The notes: a model not told the origin generated them from the sequence alone. A stretch of 64,000 nucleotides of DNA from AP-15 sp963737145 (GCA_963737145.1 CAVTRO010000007.1:1178001-1242000), one strand, 5' to 3'. Positions 28,750-37,652 are shown, numbered from the stretch's first letter. Numbers and translations: made by a program.

Positions 28750-29829
28750 ATGGCTGTTGCTGTGATTACCGGTTCGGCCGGTCTGATCGGAGCGGAGGCC
28801 GCGCGATTCTTTGCCAACAAGGGGCTGGATATCGTCGGCATAGACAACGATTTGCGCCGCCAGTTCTTCGGGGAGGAGGCCAGCACGGCCTGGAACCGTC
28901 GACGCCTCGAAAGCGAGCTCGAGGTTTACCGGCATTACGATATCGACATCCGCGACCAGAGCGCGGTAGCGGATCTCTTCGGGCGATACAGCGCGAGCCT
29001 GGCGATAGTCATTCATACCGCCGCGCAGCCCTCCCATGACTGGGCTGCGAAGGCGCCGATAGTCGACTTCTCGGTCAATGCTGGCGGCACGCTCAACCTT
29101 TTGGAGGCGGCGCGGCAACACAGCCCGGACGCGTGCTTCATTTTTACCAGCACCAACAAGGTCTATGGCGACACGCCCAATCGCTTGCCGTTCGTCGAGC
29201 AACCCACCCGCTGGGAGCTGCTGGACGACCATCCCTATGGGCAGTATGGGATCGACGAAGCGATGAGCATCGACCAGACGATGCATAGCCTGTTCGGAGC
29301 CTCCAAGGTCGCTGCCGATGTCCTCGTTCAGGAGTACGGGCGCTATTTCGGCATGAAGACAGCTTGCTTTCGTGGGGGTTGTCTCACCGGTCCCGGCCAT
29401 TCGGGGACGCAGCTGCACGGTTTTCTCGCCTATTTGGTAAAATGTGCGGTGACCGATACCCCCTATGTCGTGTTCGGCTATCGTGGCAAGCAGGTGCGCG
29501 ACAATATCCATTCTTTCGACCTAGTGAACGCGTTCTGGCATTTTTTCGAAATGCCGCGGGCCGGAGAGGTGTATAACATCGGCGGCGGGCGTCACTGCAA
29601 TTGCTCGATGCTCGAGGCGATCGAGAAGTGCCAAAGGCTGACTGGCCGCGAGCTGCAATGGTCCTATGACGACGCCAATCGTGCGGGCGACCACATATGG
29701 TGGATTAGCGATATCCGCCGGTTCCAGACGCATTACCCCGGGTGGTCGATGCGCTATGATCTCGATGCCATTCTCGGTGAGATTTTTGACGCAGTAAGCA
29801 CCCGAGCATTGCGATCAGAGGCAGTTTGA
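28750..29829 (+). CDS. NAD-dependent epimerase/dehydratase, CDP-paratose 2-epimerase-like
   Basis: A 359-aa extended SDR with 'VITGSAGLIGAEAARFFA', the segment 'GIDNDLRRQFFGEEASTAWN' that is typical of CDP-paratose 2-epimerase-like proteins, 'FTSTNKVYGDTPN', and 'KQVRDNIHSFDLV'. A YxxxK-type catalytic site is not as plain as in the upstream paralogue: the Tyr is in 'NKVYGD' and a Lys follows in 'FGASKVAADVLVQEY'. It is about as long as its neighbour but clearly divergent from it. The stop TGA overlaps the ATG of the next gene (TTTGATG). Confidence 0.85.
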   Translation: MAVAVITGSAGLIGAEAARFFANKGLDIVGIDNDLRRQFFGEEASTAWNRRRLESELEVYRHYDIDIRDQSAVADLFGRYSASLAIVIHTAAQPSHDWAAKAPIVDFSVNAGGTLNLLEAARQHSPDACFIFTSTNKVYGDTPNRLPFVEQPTRWELLDDHPYGQYGIDEAMSIDQTMHSLFGASKVAADVLVQEYGRYFGMKTACFRGGCLTGPGHSGTQLHGFLAYLVKCAVTDTPYVVFGYRGKQVRDNIHSFDLVNAFWHFFEMPRAGEVYNIGGGRHCNCSMLEAIEKCQRLTGRELQWSYDDANRAGDHIWWISDIRRFQTHYPGWSMRYDLDAILGEIFDAVSTRALRSEAV

Positions 29830-30650
29830 TGCCGCTCCAGGTCAAGTCCTTAGCCGAATGGGAGCGGGAAGGCATCGCCGGCATGCTCTCCGTCGTGATA
29901 CCGGCCCATAACGAGGAGGGTCAAATCACGGATACCATTGAGGAGGTTGCTGCGGCGCTGCAAGACGCAAACATCCACTATGAGATCCTAGTGGTGAACG
30001 ACAATAGCGCCGATCGGACGGAGACAATCGTGCGTGCTCTCGCTCGCAGGAATTCCGCGCTGCGGTGCGTCAACAACGACCCACCGAACGGCTTCGGGTT
30101 TGCTGTACGCCGGGGCTTGGCCGAGTTTCGCGGCGATGTTGTCGCGATCGTTATGGCAGATGGGTCGGATATGCCAGCCGACCTCGTCGCGTTCTATCGC
30201 AAACTGCACGAAGGTTACGATTGCGTCTTTGGATCGCGGTTCAGCCGCGGCGGACACGTCGTGGACTATCCTCGCCCAAAACTGCTGTTGAATCGACTCG
30301 GGAACTGGTTCATTCAGCTGCTGTTTCGCATTTCCTGCAACGACATCTCGAACGCCTTTAAGATGTACCGGCGCACAGTGATCGCCGGGATCCAGCCGCT
30401 GCTCGCCCAGCACTTCAATTTGACGGTCGAGTTGCCGCTGAAGTCGATCGTGCGCGGCTACCGATATGCGGTCGTGCCGAATGGTTGGATTAACCGCAAG
30501 CATGGCGTCTCCAAGTTCAAGATCAACGAAATGGGCTCACGCTATTTTTTCATTGTCCTCTATTGCTTTCTCGAGAAAAGCCTGGGCAAGGGGGATCTTC
30601 AGACCTCCCCGCAAATCCGCGAGACGCAGCTCCAGGTGTGGCATCGGTGA
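29829..30650 (+). CDS. Family 2 glycosyltransferase, polyprenyl-phosphate sugar synthase type
   Basis: 273 aa from the ATG at 29829. The GT2 fold is seen in 'LSVVIPAHNEEGQITDTIEE', 'ILVVNDNSADRTETIV' and 'VAIVMADGSDMPADLVAFY' (the D-x-S-D metal site). There is no C-terminal pair of TM helices, so it resembles DPM1-like enzymes that make dolichyl/undecaprenyl-phosphate sugars. With a GtrA-family gene following, the pair would make and flip a lipid-linked sugar. Confidence 0.88.
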   Translation: MPLQVKSLAEWEREGIAGMLSVVIPAHNEEGQITDTIEEVAAALQDANIHYEILVVNDNSADRTETIVRALARRNSALRCVNNDPPNGFGFAVRRGLAEFRGDVVAIVMADGSDMPADLVAFYRKLHEGYDCVFGSRFSRGGHVVDYPRPKLLLNRLGNWFIQLLFRISCNDISNAFKMYRRTVIAGIQPLLAQHFNLTVELPLKSIVRGYRYAVVPNGWINRKHGVSKFKINEMGSRYFFIVLYCFLEKSLGKGDLQTSPQIRETQLQVWHR

Positions 30651-30701
30651 AACGGGGCCAAACGCGCCGCCGATCGCACTTCGGGCACGCATAATCTGGC
30701 T

Positions 30702-31125
30702 GTGGCGCAGCGGCAGCTGGCGCTCTATCTCGTCGTCGGCGGGATCTGCTTCTTCATCGATATCGGAGGCTTTATTGCCCTGCGCTACCTTGGGCTTGCG
30801 ACGCTCACTGCATCGGCCACCTCGTTCGTGACCGCGACCCTCGCTAATTACCTGTTGTGCTGTGCCTTGGTTCCGTCGCGGTCGGTTCTCGCGCCGCGAA
30901 GAAATACTCAGGCTGTTCGTAATTGCCCTGATCGGCCTCGGTCTAAATAGCGCAGTGGTCTGGCTCCTCGCCGAGATCCTGAGCTTCGATCCAACCTTGG
31001 CCAAGATCCTCGCGGTCTTTCCGGTGTTCGCCTGGAATTACCTCGGGCGACGCTGGGTGGTCTTCGACGGGACGCCGTCGACAGCCATGGCTCTGGTTGC
31101 CGAACGCGCGCGCGGACTGTCCTGA
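30702..31125 (+). pseudogene. GtrA-family membrane protein (lipid-linked sugar flippase), frameshifted
   Basis: From GTG 30702 the frame gives 'LALYLVVGGICFFIDIGGFI' and 'ATSFVTATLANYLLCCAL', the first two helices of GtrA. From about 30870 the continuation is in another frame: 'FRRGRFSRREEILRLFVIAL' followed by 'FPVFAWNYLGRRWVVFDG', the canonical GtrA ending. One indel in CCTTGGTTCCG (30866-30876) accounts for the break. The repaired protein is about 140 aa with four TM helices, the normal size. Its partner glycosyltransferase is intact. Confidence 0.82.
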
Positions 31126-31179
31126 TAATGGTCTCTCCTGAACGTATCGGCGCCGCCGTAGCGGCCTCGCCACGGAGCG

Positions 31180-32475
31180 TCAATAGCGGTAATGGTCGGG
31201 TTTGAAGGGTCCGGCGCGCTCGACGCTGAGATAGCTGGCCTGGGCCGGGCTGAGCGCCGTCAGTTTCGCGCCGAGCTTGTCGAGATGCAGCGCGGCGACC
31301 TTCTCGTCGAGATGCTTCGGCAGCACGTAGACCTTGTTGTCGTATTTGCCGTGATTGGTCCACAGTTCGATTTGCGCGAGCACCTGGTTGGTGAACGACG
31401 CGCTCATCACAAAGCTCGGGTGACCGGTCGCGCAACCGAGATTGACCAACCGTCCCTTGGCCAGGACGATCAGGCGCTTGCCGTCGGGAAAGACCACCTC
31501 GTCGACCTGCGGCTTGACTTCCTCCCAGGGATAGTTGCGCAGCGCATCGATCTGAATCTCACTGTCGAAATGGCCGATATTGCAGACGATCGCACGGTCT
31601 TTCATCTGCCGCATGTGATCGATCGTGATGACGTCGATATTGCCGGTCGCAGTAACGAAGATGTCCCCTTGTGACGCCATCTCGTCCATCGTCGCCACCT
31701 GATACCCCTCCATGGCCGCCTGCAACGCGCAGATCGGATCGATTTCGGTGACCATGACCCGCGCGCCCTGGCTCCTGAGGCTCGCCGCAGAGCCCTTGCC
31801 GACATTGCCAAAGCCGCAGACCACCGCGACCTTGCCGGCGACCATCACGTCGGTGGCGCGCTTGATTCCGTCGACTAGGCTCTCGCGGCAGCCGTAAAGG
31901 TTGTCGAACTTCGATTTGGTGACGCTGTCGTTGACGTTAAACGCCGGCGCCTTCAGCGAGCCGTCGCGCACCATCTCGTAAAGCCGGTTCACGCCGGTGG
32001 TGGTCTCTTCCGAGATCCCCCGAATGTGGTTCAGCAGCTCGGGATATTTATCGTGAAGCACCTTGGTCGCATCGCCGCCGTCATCGAGCACCATATTTGG
32101 CGTCCATCCATGCGGACCGCGCAGGGTCTGCTCGATGCACCACTCGTACTCCTCCTCGGTCTCGCCTTTCCAGGCAAAGACCGCAATGCCGCGGGCGGCC
32201 ATCGCCGCGGCGGCATGGTCCTGGGTCGAGAAGATGTTGCACGAGCTCCAGCGGACCGTGGCGCCGAGCTCGACGAGCGTCTCGATCAGCACCGCGGTCT
32301 GGATAGTCATGTGAAGGCAGCCCACAATGCGCGCACCCGCGAGCGGTTTCGCAGCGCCGAATTCATCGCGCAACGCCATCAACCCGGGCATTTCGGTCTC
32401 GGCGATGGCAATCTCGCGCCGCCCCCAGTCGGCCAGCGAAATATCGGCGACCTTATAGTCGATAAAGGCAGGCAT
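31180..32475 (-). CDS. ahcY: Adenosylhomocysteinase
   Basis: 431 aa from the ATG at 32475 ('MPAFIDYKVADISLADWGRR'); the upstream start at 32529 is rejected because it runs through the operator-like sequence. It hydrolyses S-adenosylhomocysteine to adenosine and homocysteine. Canonical motifs: 'GCLHMTIQTAVLIETL', 'AFNVNDSVTKSKFDNLYG' (catalytic Lys and Asp), NAD site 'VCGFGNVGKGSAASLRSQGA', and the C-terminal 'FKPDHYRY' whose Lys and Tyr reach into the neighbouring subunit. Intact. Confidence 0.98.
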   Translation of the reverse strand: MPAFIDYKVADISLADWGRREIAIAETEMPGLMALRDEFGAAKPLAGARIVGCLHMTIQTAVLIETLVELGATVRWSSCNIFSTQDHAAAAMAARGIAVFAWKGETEEEYEWCIEQTLRGPHGWTPNMVLDDGGDATKVLHDKYPELLNHIRGISEETTTGVNRLYEMVRDGSLKAPAFNVNDSVTKSKFDNLYGCRESLVDGIKRATDVMVAGKVAVVCGFGNVGKGSAASLRSQGARVMVTEIDPICALQAAMEGYQVATMDEMASQGDIFVTATGNIDVITIDHMRQMKDRAIVCNIGHFDSEIQIDALRNYPWEEVKPQVDEVVFPDGKRLIVLAKGRLVNLGCATGHPSFVMSASFTNQVLAQIELWTNHGKYDNKVYVLPKHLDEKVAALHLDKLGAKLTALSPAQASYLSVERAGPFKPDHYRY

Positions 32476-32517
32476 CTTTGGCTCTCCGTGATCGTAATGC
32501 AGAAGGGGCAAGGCCAG

Positions 32518-32537
32518 AAAGATATACACATATCTTT
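32518..32537. promoter_or_regulatory. Palindromic operator-like site upstream of ahcY
   Basis: AAAGATAT-ACAC-ATATCTTT is a perfect 8-bp inverted repeat with a four-base spacer, centred about 52 bases upstream of the ahcY ATG. It is extended by another ATATC half at 32538-32542. It sits in an AT-rich island inside GC-rich DNA. ArsR-type regulators of the SAM/SAH cycle use AT-rich palindromes in this position in Proteobacteria; the identity of the regulator here is inference. Confidence 0.5.
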
Positions 32538-32663
32538 ATATCGTCAATCGATCGGATTGGCTTGCGGCATCGGGTTTTGGAGCGATCGCGAGGCATTTTG
32601 TGTTCTAGCTGCGTAAAGAGCGATCGAGATCGTTCGACCGCTATGCAACGTTTGGAGGACAGG

Positions 32664-33245
32664 ATGCAGCGTTTCCAGCATCTGAGCGGCATGGCCGCGA
32701 TCGCATTAACGGCGTTGGGATTGTCGGCGTGCTATCCGCCGCCCCCCGGGACGGTTGCCGTCGCCCCGACTGATGTGATGACGGGGCTGCCGCCGCAGCC
32801 GCAGCCCTATGTGCCATCTGAGGTCGCGACGGGGCTGCCGCCGCAGCCGCAGCCCTATGTGCCGTCTGACGTCGCGACGGCGCTGCCGCCGCAGCCGGCG
32901 CCTTTTGTGCCGCCCACGGCCGCAACAACCCCGCCCTACTGGCCCGCCGGCGTGGCGCAGCCATACGGGCCGACAACGTTGCCGGGAGCCGCGCCGAGCA
33001 ACGCCGGGACGACTTTTGTCAGTGTCGCGCCGTTCGCTCCTCCGCCGCCGCGCGTGGAGACCCCGCCACCGCCGCCATCTCCGCTGGCACTTTGGCAACC
33101 GGGCCACTGGAGCTGGAGCGGCGGACAATATGTCTGGATCGCCGGGCAATATGTGCAACGGCCGACGCCGAGCGCGAACTGGGTCCCCGGCTACTGGCAG
33201 CAAGGGCCGAACGGCTGGGTCTGGACCGAAGGCCGCTGGGCGTAG
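32664..33245 (+). CDS. Proline-rich lipoprotein with WxxGxW repeats
   Basis: 193 aa from the ATG at 32664, chosen because GGAGGACAGG precedes it and because it puts a lipobox 'LTALGLSAC' at residues ~16-24. Two and a half copies of a 16-residue unit ('GLPPQPQPYVPSEVAT') follow, encoded by 48-base tandem repeats. The C-terminus is a WxxGxW (YXWGXW) module: 'WQPGHWSWSGGQYVWIAGQY' and 'NWVPGYWQQGPNGWVWTEG'. Such proteins are probably outer-membrane or periplasmic; their function is unknown. Divergent from ahcY. Confidence 0.75.
   Translation: MQRFQHLSGMAAIALTALGLSACYPPPPGTVAVAPTDVMTGLPPQPQPYVPSEVATGLPPQPQPYVPSDVATALPPQPAPFVPPTAATTPPYWPAGVAQPYGPTTLPGAAPSNAGTTFVSVAPFAPPPPRVETPPPPPSPLALWQPGHWSWSGGQYVWIAGQYVQRPTPSANWVPGYWQQGPNGWVWTEGRWA
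32781..32924 (+). repeat. 48-bp tandem repeat inside the lipoprotein gene
   Basis: Three consecutive 48-base units begin at 32781, 32829 and 32877 (ACGGGGCTGCCGCCGCAGCC...). The first two are nearly identical, the third is diverged. The unit length is a multiple of three, so copy-number change would keep the frame. Confidence 0.8.
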
Positions 33246-33252
33246 CGCGCAA

Positions 33253-34224
33253 TCAGGTGACGGCGTTGGGCGGGGTCCGTCCAGCCAGGATCGCGTCGAT
33301 CCCGTCCAACGCCAGGAAACCCATCGCGTCGCGGGTCTCCAACGTAGCGCTGCCGAGATGCGGCAGCAGGACGACGTTGTCCAGCCCAAGATAGCCCGGT
33401 TTGACGATCGGCTCGCCGTCGTAAACGTCGAGGCCGGCATACCCGACCTGCCCCGTGTGCAGCGCCGCGATCAAGGCCGCATCGTCGACCAATGTGCCGC
33501 GGGCGGCGTTGACGACCACGGCGCCCTGCGGCAGCAATGCGATGCGCCCGGCGTTCAGCCAATGGTGGGTGGTCGCGCCGCCCGGCGCATTGAGCGACAG
33601 CACCTGGCACTGCGGAAGAAAGTTCTCGTCGCTGTCGTGAAAGATTGCCCGTTGCTCGAGGTCGGCGGGCAGACGGGCCTGGTCGCGGTAATGCACCTCC
33701 ATGTCGAATGCGCGCGCCATCCGCGCAACCTCGCGGCCAATGCGGCCCATACCAAAAATGCCGAGGCGCTTGCCCGAGACTTGGGTCCCGATCAGCTGGG
33801 TCGGCGCCCAGCCCCGCCATTGGCCGGAACGGACCAGGCGCTCGCCTTCGCCGGCGCGGCGCGCAGCGGCGAGGATCAGCAGCATCACGGTCTCGGCGGT
33901 CGCGACCGACAGCACTCCCGGCGTATTGCACACGGTGATGCCGCGCGCCGCCGCAGCCTCGACCGCGACATGGTCGTAGCCGACGCTGAACGTGGCAATG
34001 ACCAGCACCGTCTCGGGCAGCGCCGCGATCGTCGCGGCATCGAGCCGGTCGGCCGGGCAGCACAGGATCGCCGCTGCGCCGTCGGCGAGGCGGAGGATAT
34101 CGGCGCCGCTGCGCGGCACATCCTCAGGATTGAGCCGCGCATCGTAGTCGCGAGCGGCGCGTGCCTCGACCGCCGGCGGCAGACGGCGGGTCACCAAGAG
34201 TACGGGCTTGGCGATTGGCTGCAC
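33253..34224 (-). CDS. D-2-hydroxyacid dehydrogenase (glyoxylate/hydroxypyruvate reductase type)
   Basis: 323 aa, standard length. NAD(P) motif 'LGIFGMGRIGREVARMARAF', catalytic Arg in 'VVNAARGTLVDDAALI', Glu in the following helix and catalytic His in 'LLPHLGSATLETRDAMG'. The motif 'SVGYDHVAVEAAAARGI' is typical of GhrB-like enzymes. It ends 7 bases after the WxxGxW gene, convergently, and begins 9 bases after a broken amidase gene on the same strand, perhaps formerly an operon. Intact. Confidence 0.9.
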   Translation of the reverse strand: MQPIAKPVLLVTRRLPPAVEARAARDYDARLNPEDVPRSGADILRLADGAAAILCCPADRLDAATIAALPETVLVIATFSVGYDHVAVEAAAARGITVCNTPGVLSVATAETVMLLILAAARRAGEGERLVRSGQWRGWAPTQLIGTQVSGKRLGIFGMGRIGREVARMARAFDMEVHYRDQARLPADLEQRAIFHDSDENFLPQCQVLSLNAPGGATTHHWLNAGRIALLPQGAVVVNAARGTLVDDAALIAALHTGQVGYAGLDVYDGEPIVKPGYLGLDNVVLLPHLGSATLETRDAMGFLALDGIDAILAGRTPPNAVT

Positions 34225-34233
34225 CAGCAGCCC

Positions 34234-35639
34234 TCAGCCAAACCCGGACGGGCGGCGTGCGTGCCAGTCGGTTGCCTGCTGATAAGCCCAACCGATGCGC
34301 AAGGCGGTCGCCTCGTCATAACCGCGGCAGACGACCTGCAACGATAGCGGCAATCCCGTTGCAGTGAACCCGTTTGGCAATGCCAGCGCGCACAGCTCCA
34401 GCGCGTTGACGAAGCGTGTGAAATGCGCCGGGGTCGAAGCCTGATCGACCTGATCGACCGGAATGGCGGCGGTCTGCGTGGTCGGCGTCAGCAATGCATC
34501 GACATCGGCGAGGGCTGCTGCGAATTCCCGTTTTGCCGTATCGCGCTCGCTGAGCGCCCGCAGGTAGTCCCGCGCCGAGATGCCTCTGCCCGAGGCGATG
34601 CGGGGCCTTACCGCATCGTCGATGGGCAACGTCATGTCATCGACCAAATGGCCGACCAGGAAGTATCCTTCCGCGCCGATGATCCGACCGGTCAGGTCGG
34701 TGAAATCGGCAAACCGGCGGGGCAGTTCTAGCTTGACGATCTCGGCGCCGAGCCGTGCCAGCGCATCGAGCGAGGCATCATAGGCGGCGAGCACCTCCGC
34801 CGCGACGCCATTGCGTTCCGTATCGGGCATCGGGGCGAGCCGTAATCCGCGTATCCCCCGTTGGATTGCCGGCATCGGATCATCGGGCATAACCCCGCGG
34901 GTGCGCGGGTCGAGCGGATCCGGGCCCTGCGTGACGTTGTAGAGGAGGGCCGCGTCGATAACCGAGCGGGCCATCGGCCCGGGCGTGTCGAGGGTCGGGG
35001 CGAGCGGGAGGATGCCGTAAGTGCTGACCCGGCCGATTGTCGTCTTGAGACCGGTGAGGCCGCACCACGAGGCGGGCAATCGCACCGAGCCCCCGGTGTC
35101 GGTGCCGATCGCCCAGGGCGCAAACCCGGCGGCGACCGCCACCCCCGAGCCGCTGCTCGACCCCCCGGGAGTCGCGCGACATCAGGATCCCACGGGTTCC
35201 ACGGCGTGCCCCTGTGCTGGTTGGTCCCCCAGCCGCCCATCGCAAACTCGACCGTATGGGTCTTGCCGATGACAATGAGCCCGGCGGCTATGAGCTTCCG
35301 CGCGAGGGTCGCCGTATAGGCCGAGCGCCGCCCGCGCCACACCTGCGAGCCGCCGGTCGTGACCCGCCCTTCGATCTCGATCAGGTCTTTGAGCGCAATC
35401 GGGATGCCGTGCAGCGGGCCGATGCGATGCCCCGAGCGGATCGCCTTGTCCGCAGCCTCGGCGGCCAGCCGCGCCTCCTTGTCATAGACTTCCACAAAGG
35501 CGTGGAGTTTTCCGTCCGCCGCCTCGATCCGTTTGAGCGCCGCATCGACGATGTCGACCGGCGAGAGCCGGCCGGCGCCGATCTCTTCCGACATGATTTG
35601 GGCCGGCAGCAGAGCCGGATCGGTATTACGCGACAGCAT
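34234..35639 (-). pseudogene. Amidase-signature hydrolase, frameshifted in the GGSSSG signature
   Basis: From ATG 35639 ('MLSRNTDPALLPAQIMSEEI') the frame contains the catalytic Lys segment 'LHGIPIALKDLIEIEG' and reaches 'RGTPWNPWDPDVARLPGG'. The next frame carries on with 'SSSGSGVAVAAGFAPWAIG' and 'TDTGGSVRLPASWCGLTGLK'. The break is one missing G in a run of six (CCGGGGGG, reverse strand, 35161-35166), so the Ser-rich core of the amidase signature is split. The repaired protein is ~468 aa with the full Ser-cisSer-Lys triad. A homopolymer deletion can be either mutation or sequencing error. Confidence 0.88.
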
Positions 35640-35794
35640 GGCTTCTCCTCGCAGGCGGTGGGCTCGCCAGCATAGGCCCCCTTGCGCCAAGCCTGTCAAT
35701 CCGCCGCCCTTTGGCGAGCGGTGGGCTTTGTTGACTCCGATCAGGCTGACATTGACCGCCCGTACTCGCAGCCGTCGAACCGGTCTCAATTTCG

Positions 35795-35818
35795 TTGTCA
35801 ATAAATATTAATTGACAA
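35795..35818. promoter_or_regulatory. AT-rich palindrome in the divergent promoter region
   Basis: TTGTCAAT at 35795-35802 and ATTGACAA at 35811-35818 form a perfect 8-bp inverted repeat around AAATATTA. It lies 156 bases upstream of the amidase ATG and 63 bases upstream of a small rightward ORF, in a 240-base gene-free gap. This is the usual form of a dimeric HTH repressor site (for example GntR family); no matching regulator gene is adjacent. Confidence 0.45.
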
Positions 35819-35880
35819 TTTCGCTGCATAGAACATAATGCGAACAATGGGTCGGGAGGTCGTGCACAGGAGGGACAGCC

Positions 35881-36057
35881 GTGGTTGTTGACTACGATTT
35901 CAGGCTGGGCAGGAGCCACTTCCGGGGAAATGGCTGGCGTGGGTTGGCGGCTCTGGCCCTGGTGTTGATCATGCGCGTAACAGTCGTCGCAGCTATTGCC
36001 GTTTCCGCAAGGCCGAGTAGTGCCTGGGTTGTCCACCTCATCGAGCGCTTGGTTTAG
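35881..36057 (+). CDS. Small membrane protein candidate, 58 aa
   Basis: This short frame begins at GTG 35881 behind a strong AGGAGGGACAGCC ribosome-binding site and ends at TAG 36055-36057. The peptide starts 'VVDYDFRLGRSHFRGNGWRG' (GTG read as Met) and has one hydrophobic helix, 'LAALALVLIMRVTVVAAIAV'. It fits the pattern of small single-pass proteins seen in Alphaproteobacteria, but I cannot name a family. Its end overlaps, tail to tail, the end of the neighbouring gene remnant by 20 bases. Confidence 0.45.
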   Translation: MVVDYDFRLGRSHFRGNGWRGLAALALVLIMRVTVVAAIAVSARPSSAWVVHLIERLV

Positions 36058-36828
36058 CATGCCACAGCGGCGCGAACCGGGTCGCGACGACCCGGTCATA
36101 GGGAGCCTCGCCGTGCAGAATGCCGAGGTCACGCGTGAACTGGTTCATGCCGGCGACGAACTCGGGCGGGATCGCCGCGTCGTAATAGGGCAGGTCGCGG
36201 CGGATCAGCTCAGCGATCAGCTCCGCCTCGTCGGCGGGAAGAGCTTGCGGCCGACCTCGGCGGCGCGTTCCGGGTCGGCTCTGACCGCCGCCTGGGTCGC
36301 GACGATCGCGCGGATTGCGGCGGCCGCAGCTTCCGGAGAGCCGTCGATCAGCCGGTCGGTCGCCGCCACCGAGGCCATCGTGTAATTGAAGCAGGGTCTT
36401 GGTCCGTCGCCGCGGCGCACATCCAGAATGATGGTGCCGACGCCGCGGCGCACCGCGACTTCGGTGCCCATGCCGTTCGCCCAGAACCCGTCGATCTTGC
36501 CTTCTTCGAGCGCCTTGGCGGCGGTCAGCCCGAAATTCACGGTGGCCCCGGTGGCCCCCGGGACCGGGGCGATCGTCACCGCGTCGCGCTCGAGATCGAT
36601 CCCGGCCTCGATCAGCAGCCGCCTCAAACCCATCTCGACCCACGGCGCGGCCCCGATGCGGCGGCCGCGAACCGCGCCGATGTGTCGCCGCGCGCGGCGC
36701 CGAGATCGGCGCTCGTTTTTATCGGCGATGATGACGAACGCCCCCTCGTTTGCGAAGCGCTGCGCAATTGCCTTGCCGATGCCCGAGGCGGAGCCGGTCA
36801 CGATTGCCACTTTTTCTTTCAAGCGCAT
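36038..36828 (-). pseudogene. Deletion fusion: SDR N-terminus joined to a NMT1/SsuA-type substrate-binding protein, then frameshifted
   Basis: The reading frame opens at ATG 36828 with a perfect SDR start ('MRLKEKVAIVTGSASGIGKA', 'IIADKNE'). After about 40 residues it changes to Arg-rich junk and then to the C-terminal half of a NMT1/THI5-like periplasmic substrate-binding protein ('LEEGKIDGFWANGMGTEVAV', 'VRRGVGTIILDV'). That part is itself frameshifted near 36233, the other frame giving 'ELIRRDLPYYDAAIPPEFVA' up to the stop at 36038. The SDR catalytic half and the N-terminal half of the binding protein are missing. This is best read as an internal deletion that joined two neighbouring genes, at about 36690-36720. 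Confidence 0.8.
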
Positions 36829-36842
36829 CGGCGTCTCCTTGG

Positions 36843-37652
36843 CTATGCGGCTCCGGGATAGACATGCGCGCCGTAAGCTTCGCGAATATCGGCGAGGAGC
36901 TTGCCCGTGGGCGGCGCATAGATCAGACGCTTGCTCGTGAAGTTGCCGGCGATCCGGCGCATTCCGACGGCAAGTTCGGCCACCTTGACGAGCGCGATCG
37001 GCGCATTGAGGACCGGCGCGGCATCGATCCGATGCACCCCGGCGTCAGCCAACAGCGCCATCAGGCTGCCGCCGGCCGGGATCAGCACTTCCGCGCCCTT
37101 CTCAATACTGGGCCGTGCAGCTTCGGCGAACTGACCGACGATCTCCGCCCTTGCCGCGTCATCGCGCAATGCCAGATCGAAGATCCCCGGCCGATCGAGC
37201 TTCATCTGCTCGACCGAGACGAGACGGGAGGCGAGTCCCTGTAGCTTGATCCCCTTGACGATGCGATGGGTGAACTTTGGATTGACACTGATAAGCGAAA
37301 ACGTCGCGCCCATCAGACAGGCGACATGAACGGAGGATTTGCGCAAGCCGAGTACCGGGATATTGAGCAGCTCCCGCAACTCGTGCAGCCCGGGATCGAA
37401 GATGTTGCCGATCAGGAAAGCGTCGTAACCTTCGCTCTCGGCGCGGAGACCATTTTCCATCACCTCGGCGGTGTCGAGGAATTCGAGGTAGCGATACTGC
37501 TCGGCAATGGCGCGATGCGGGCTCAGCCCGTTTATGGAGATTTCGGTTCCGGGCGCCGCTGCCGAGTCGACGATCCGCTTCAGCACCTGGCCGTAGGCGC
37601 CGTCGCGAGAGCCGCGCGACACGCCGAAGCTCTGGTAGAACAAACGCATCAC
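36843..37652 (-). CDS. Asp/Glu racemase superfamily protein (hydantoin-racemase-like)
   Basis: 269 aa. The fold is recognisable from 'VMENGLRAESEGYDAFLIGN', 'IPVLGLRKSSVHVACLMGAT' and 'GAEVLIPAGGSLMALLADAG'. Racemases of this superfamily use two cysteines; here the second, expected in a 'GC.G' context, is replaced ('IPAGGSL'), so racemase activity is doubtful and a decarboxylase- or isomerase-like role is possible. It starts at ATG 37652 and lies 14 bases upstream of the SDR remnant on the same strand. Intact frame. Confidence 0.72.
   Translation of the reverse strand: MMRLFYQSFGVSRGSRDGAYGQVLKRIVDSAAAPGTEISINGLSPHRAIAEQYRYLEFLDTAEVMENGLRAESEGYDAFLIGNIFDPGLHELRELLNIPVLGLRKSSVHVACLMGATFSLISVNPKFTHRIVKGIKLQGLASRLVSVEQMKLDRPGIFDLALRDDAARAEIVGQFAEAARPSIEKGAEVLIPAGGSLMALLADAGVHRIDAAPVLNAPIALVKVAELAVGMRRIAGNFTSKRLIYAPPTGKLLADIREAYGAHVYPGAA

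Noticed and set aside
32781..32924. CRISPR-like direct repeats
   Set aside because: The 48-bp units are contiguous with no spacers and are in frame within a lipoprotein gene.
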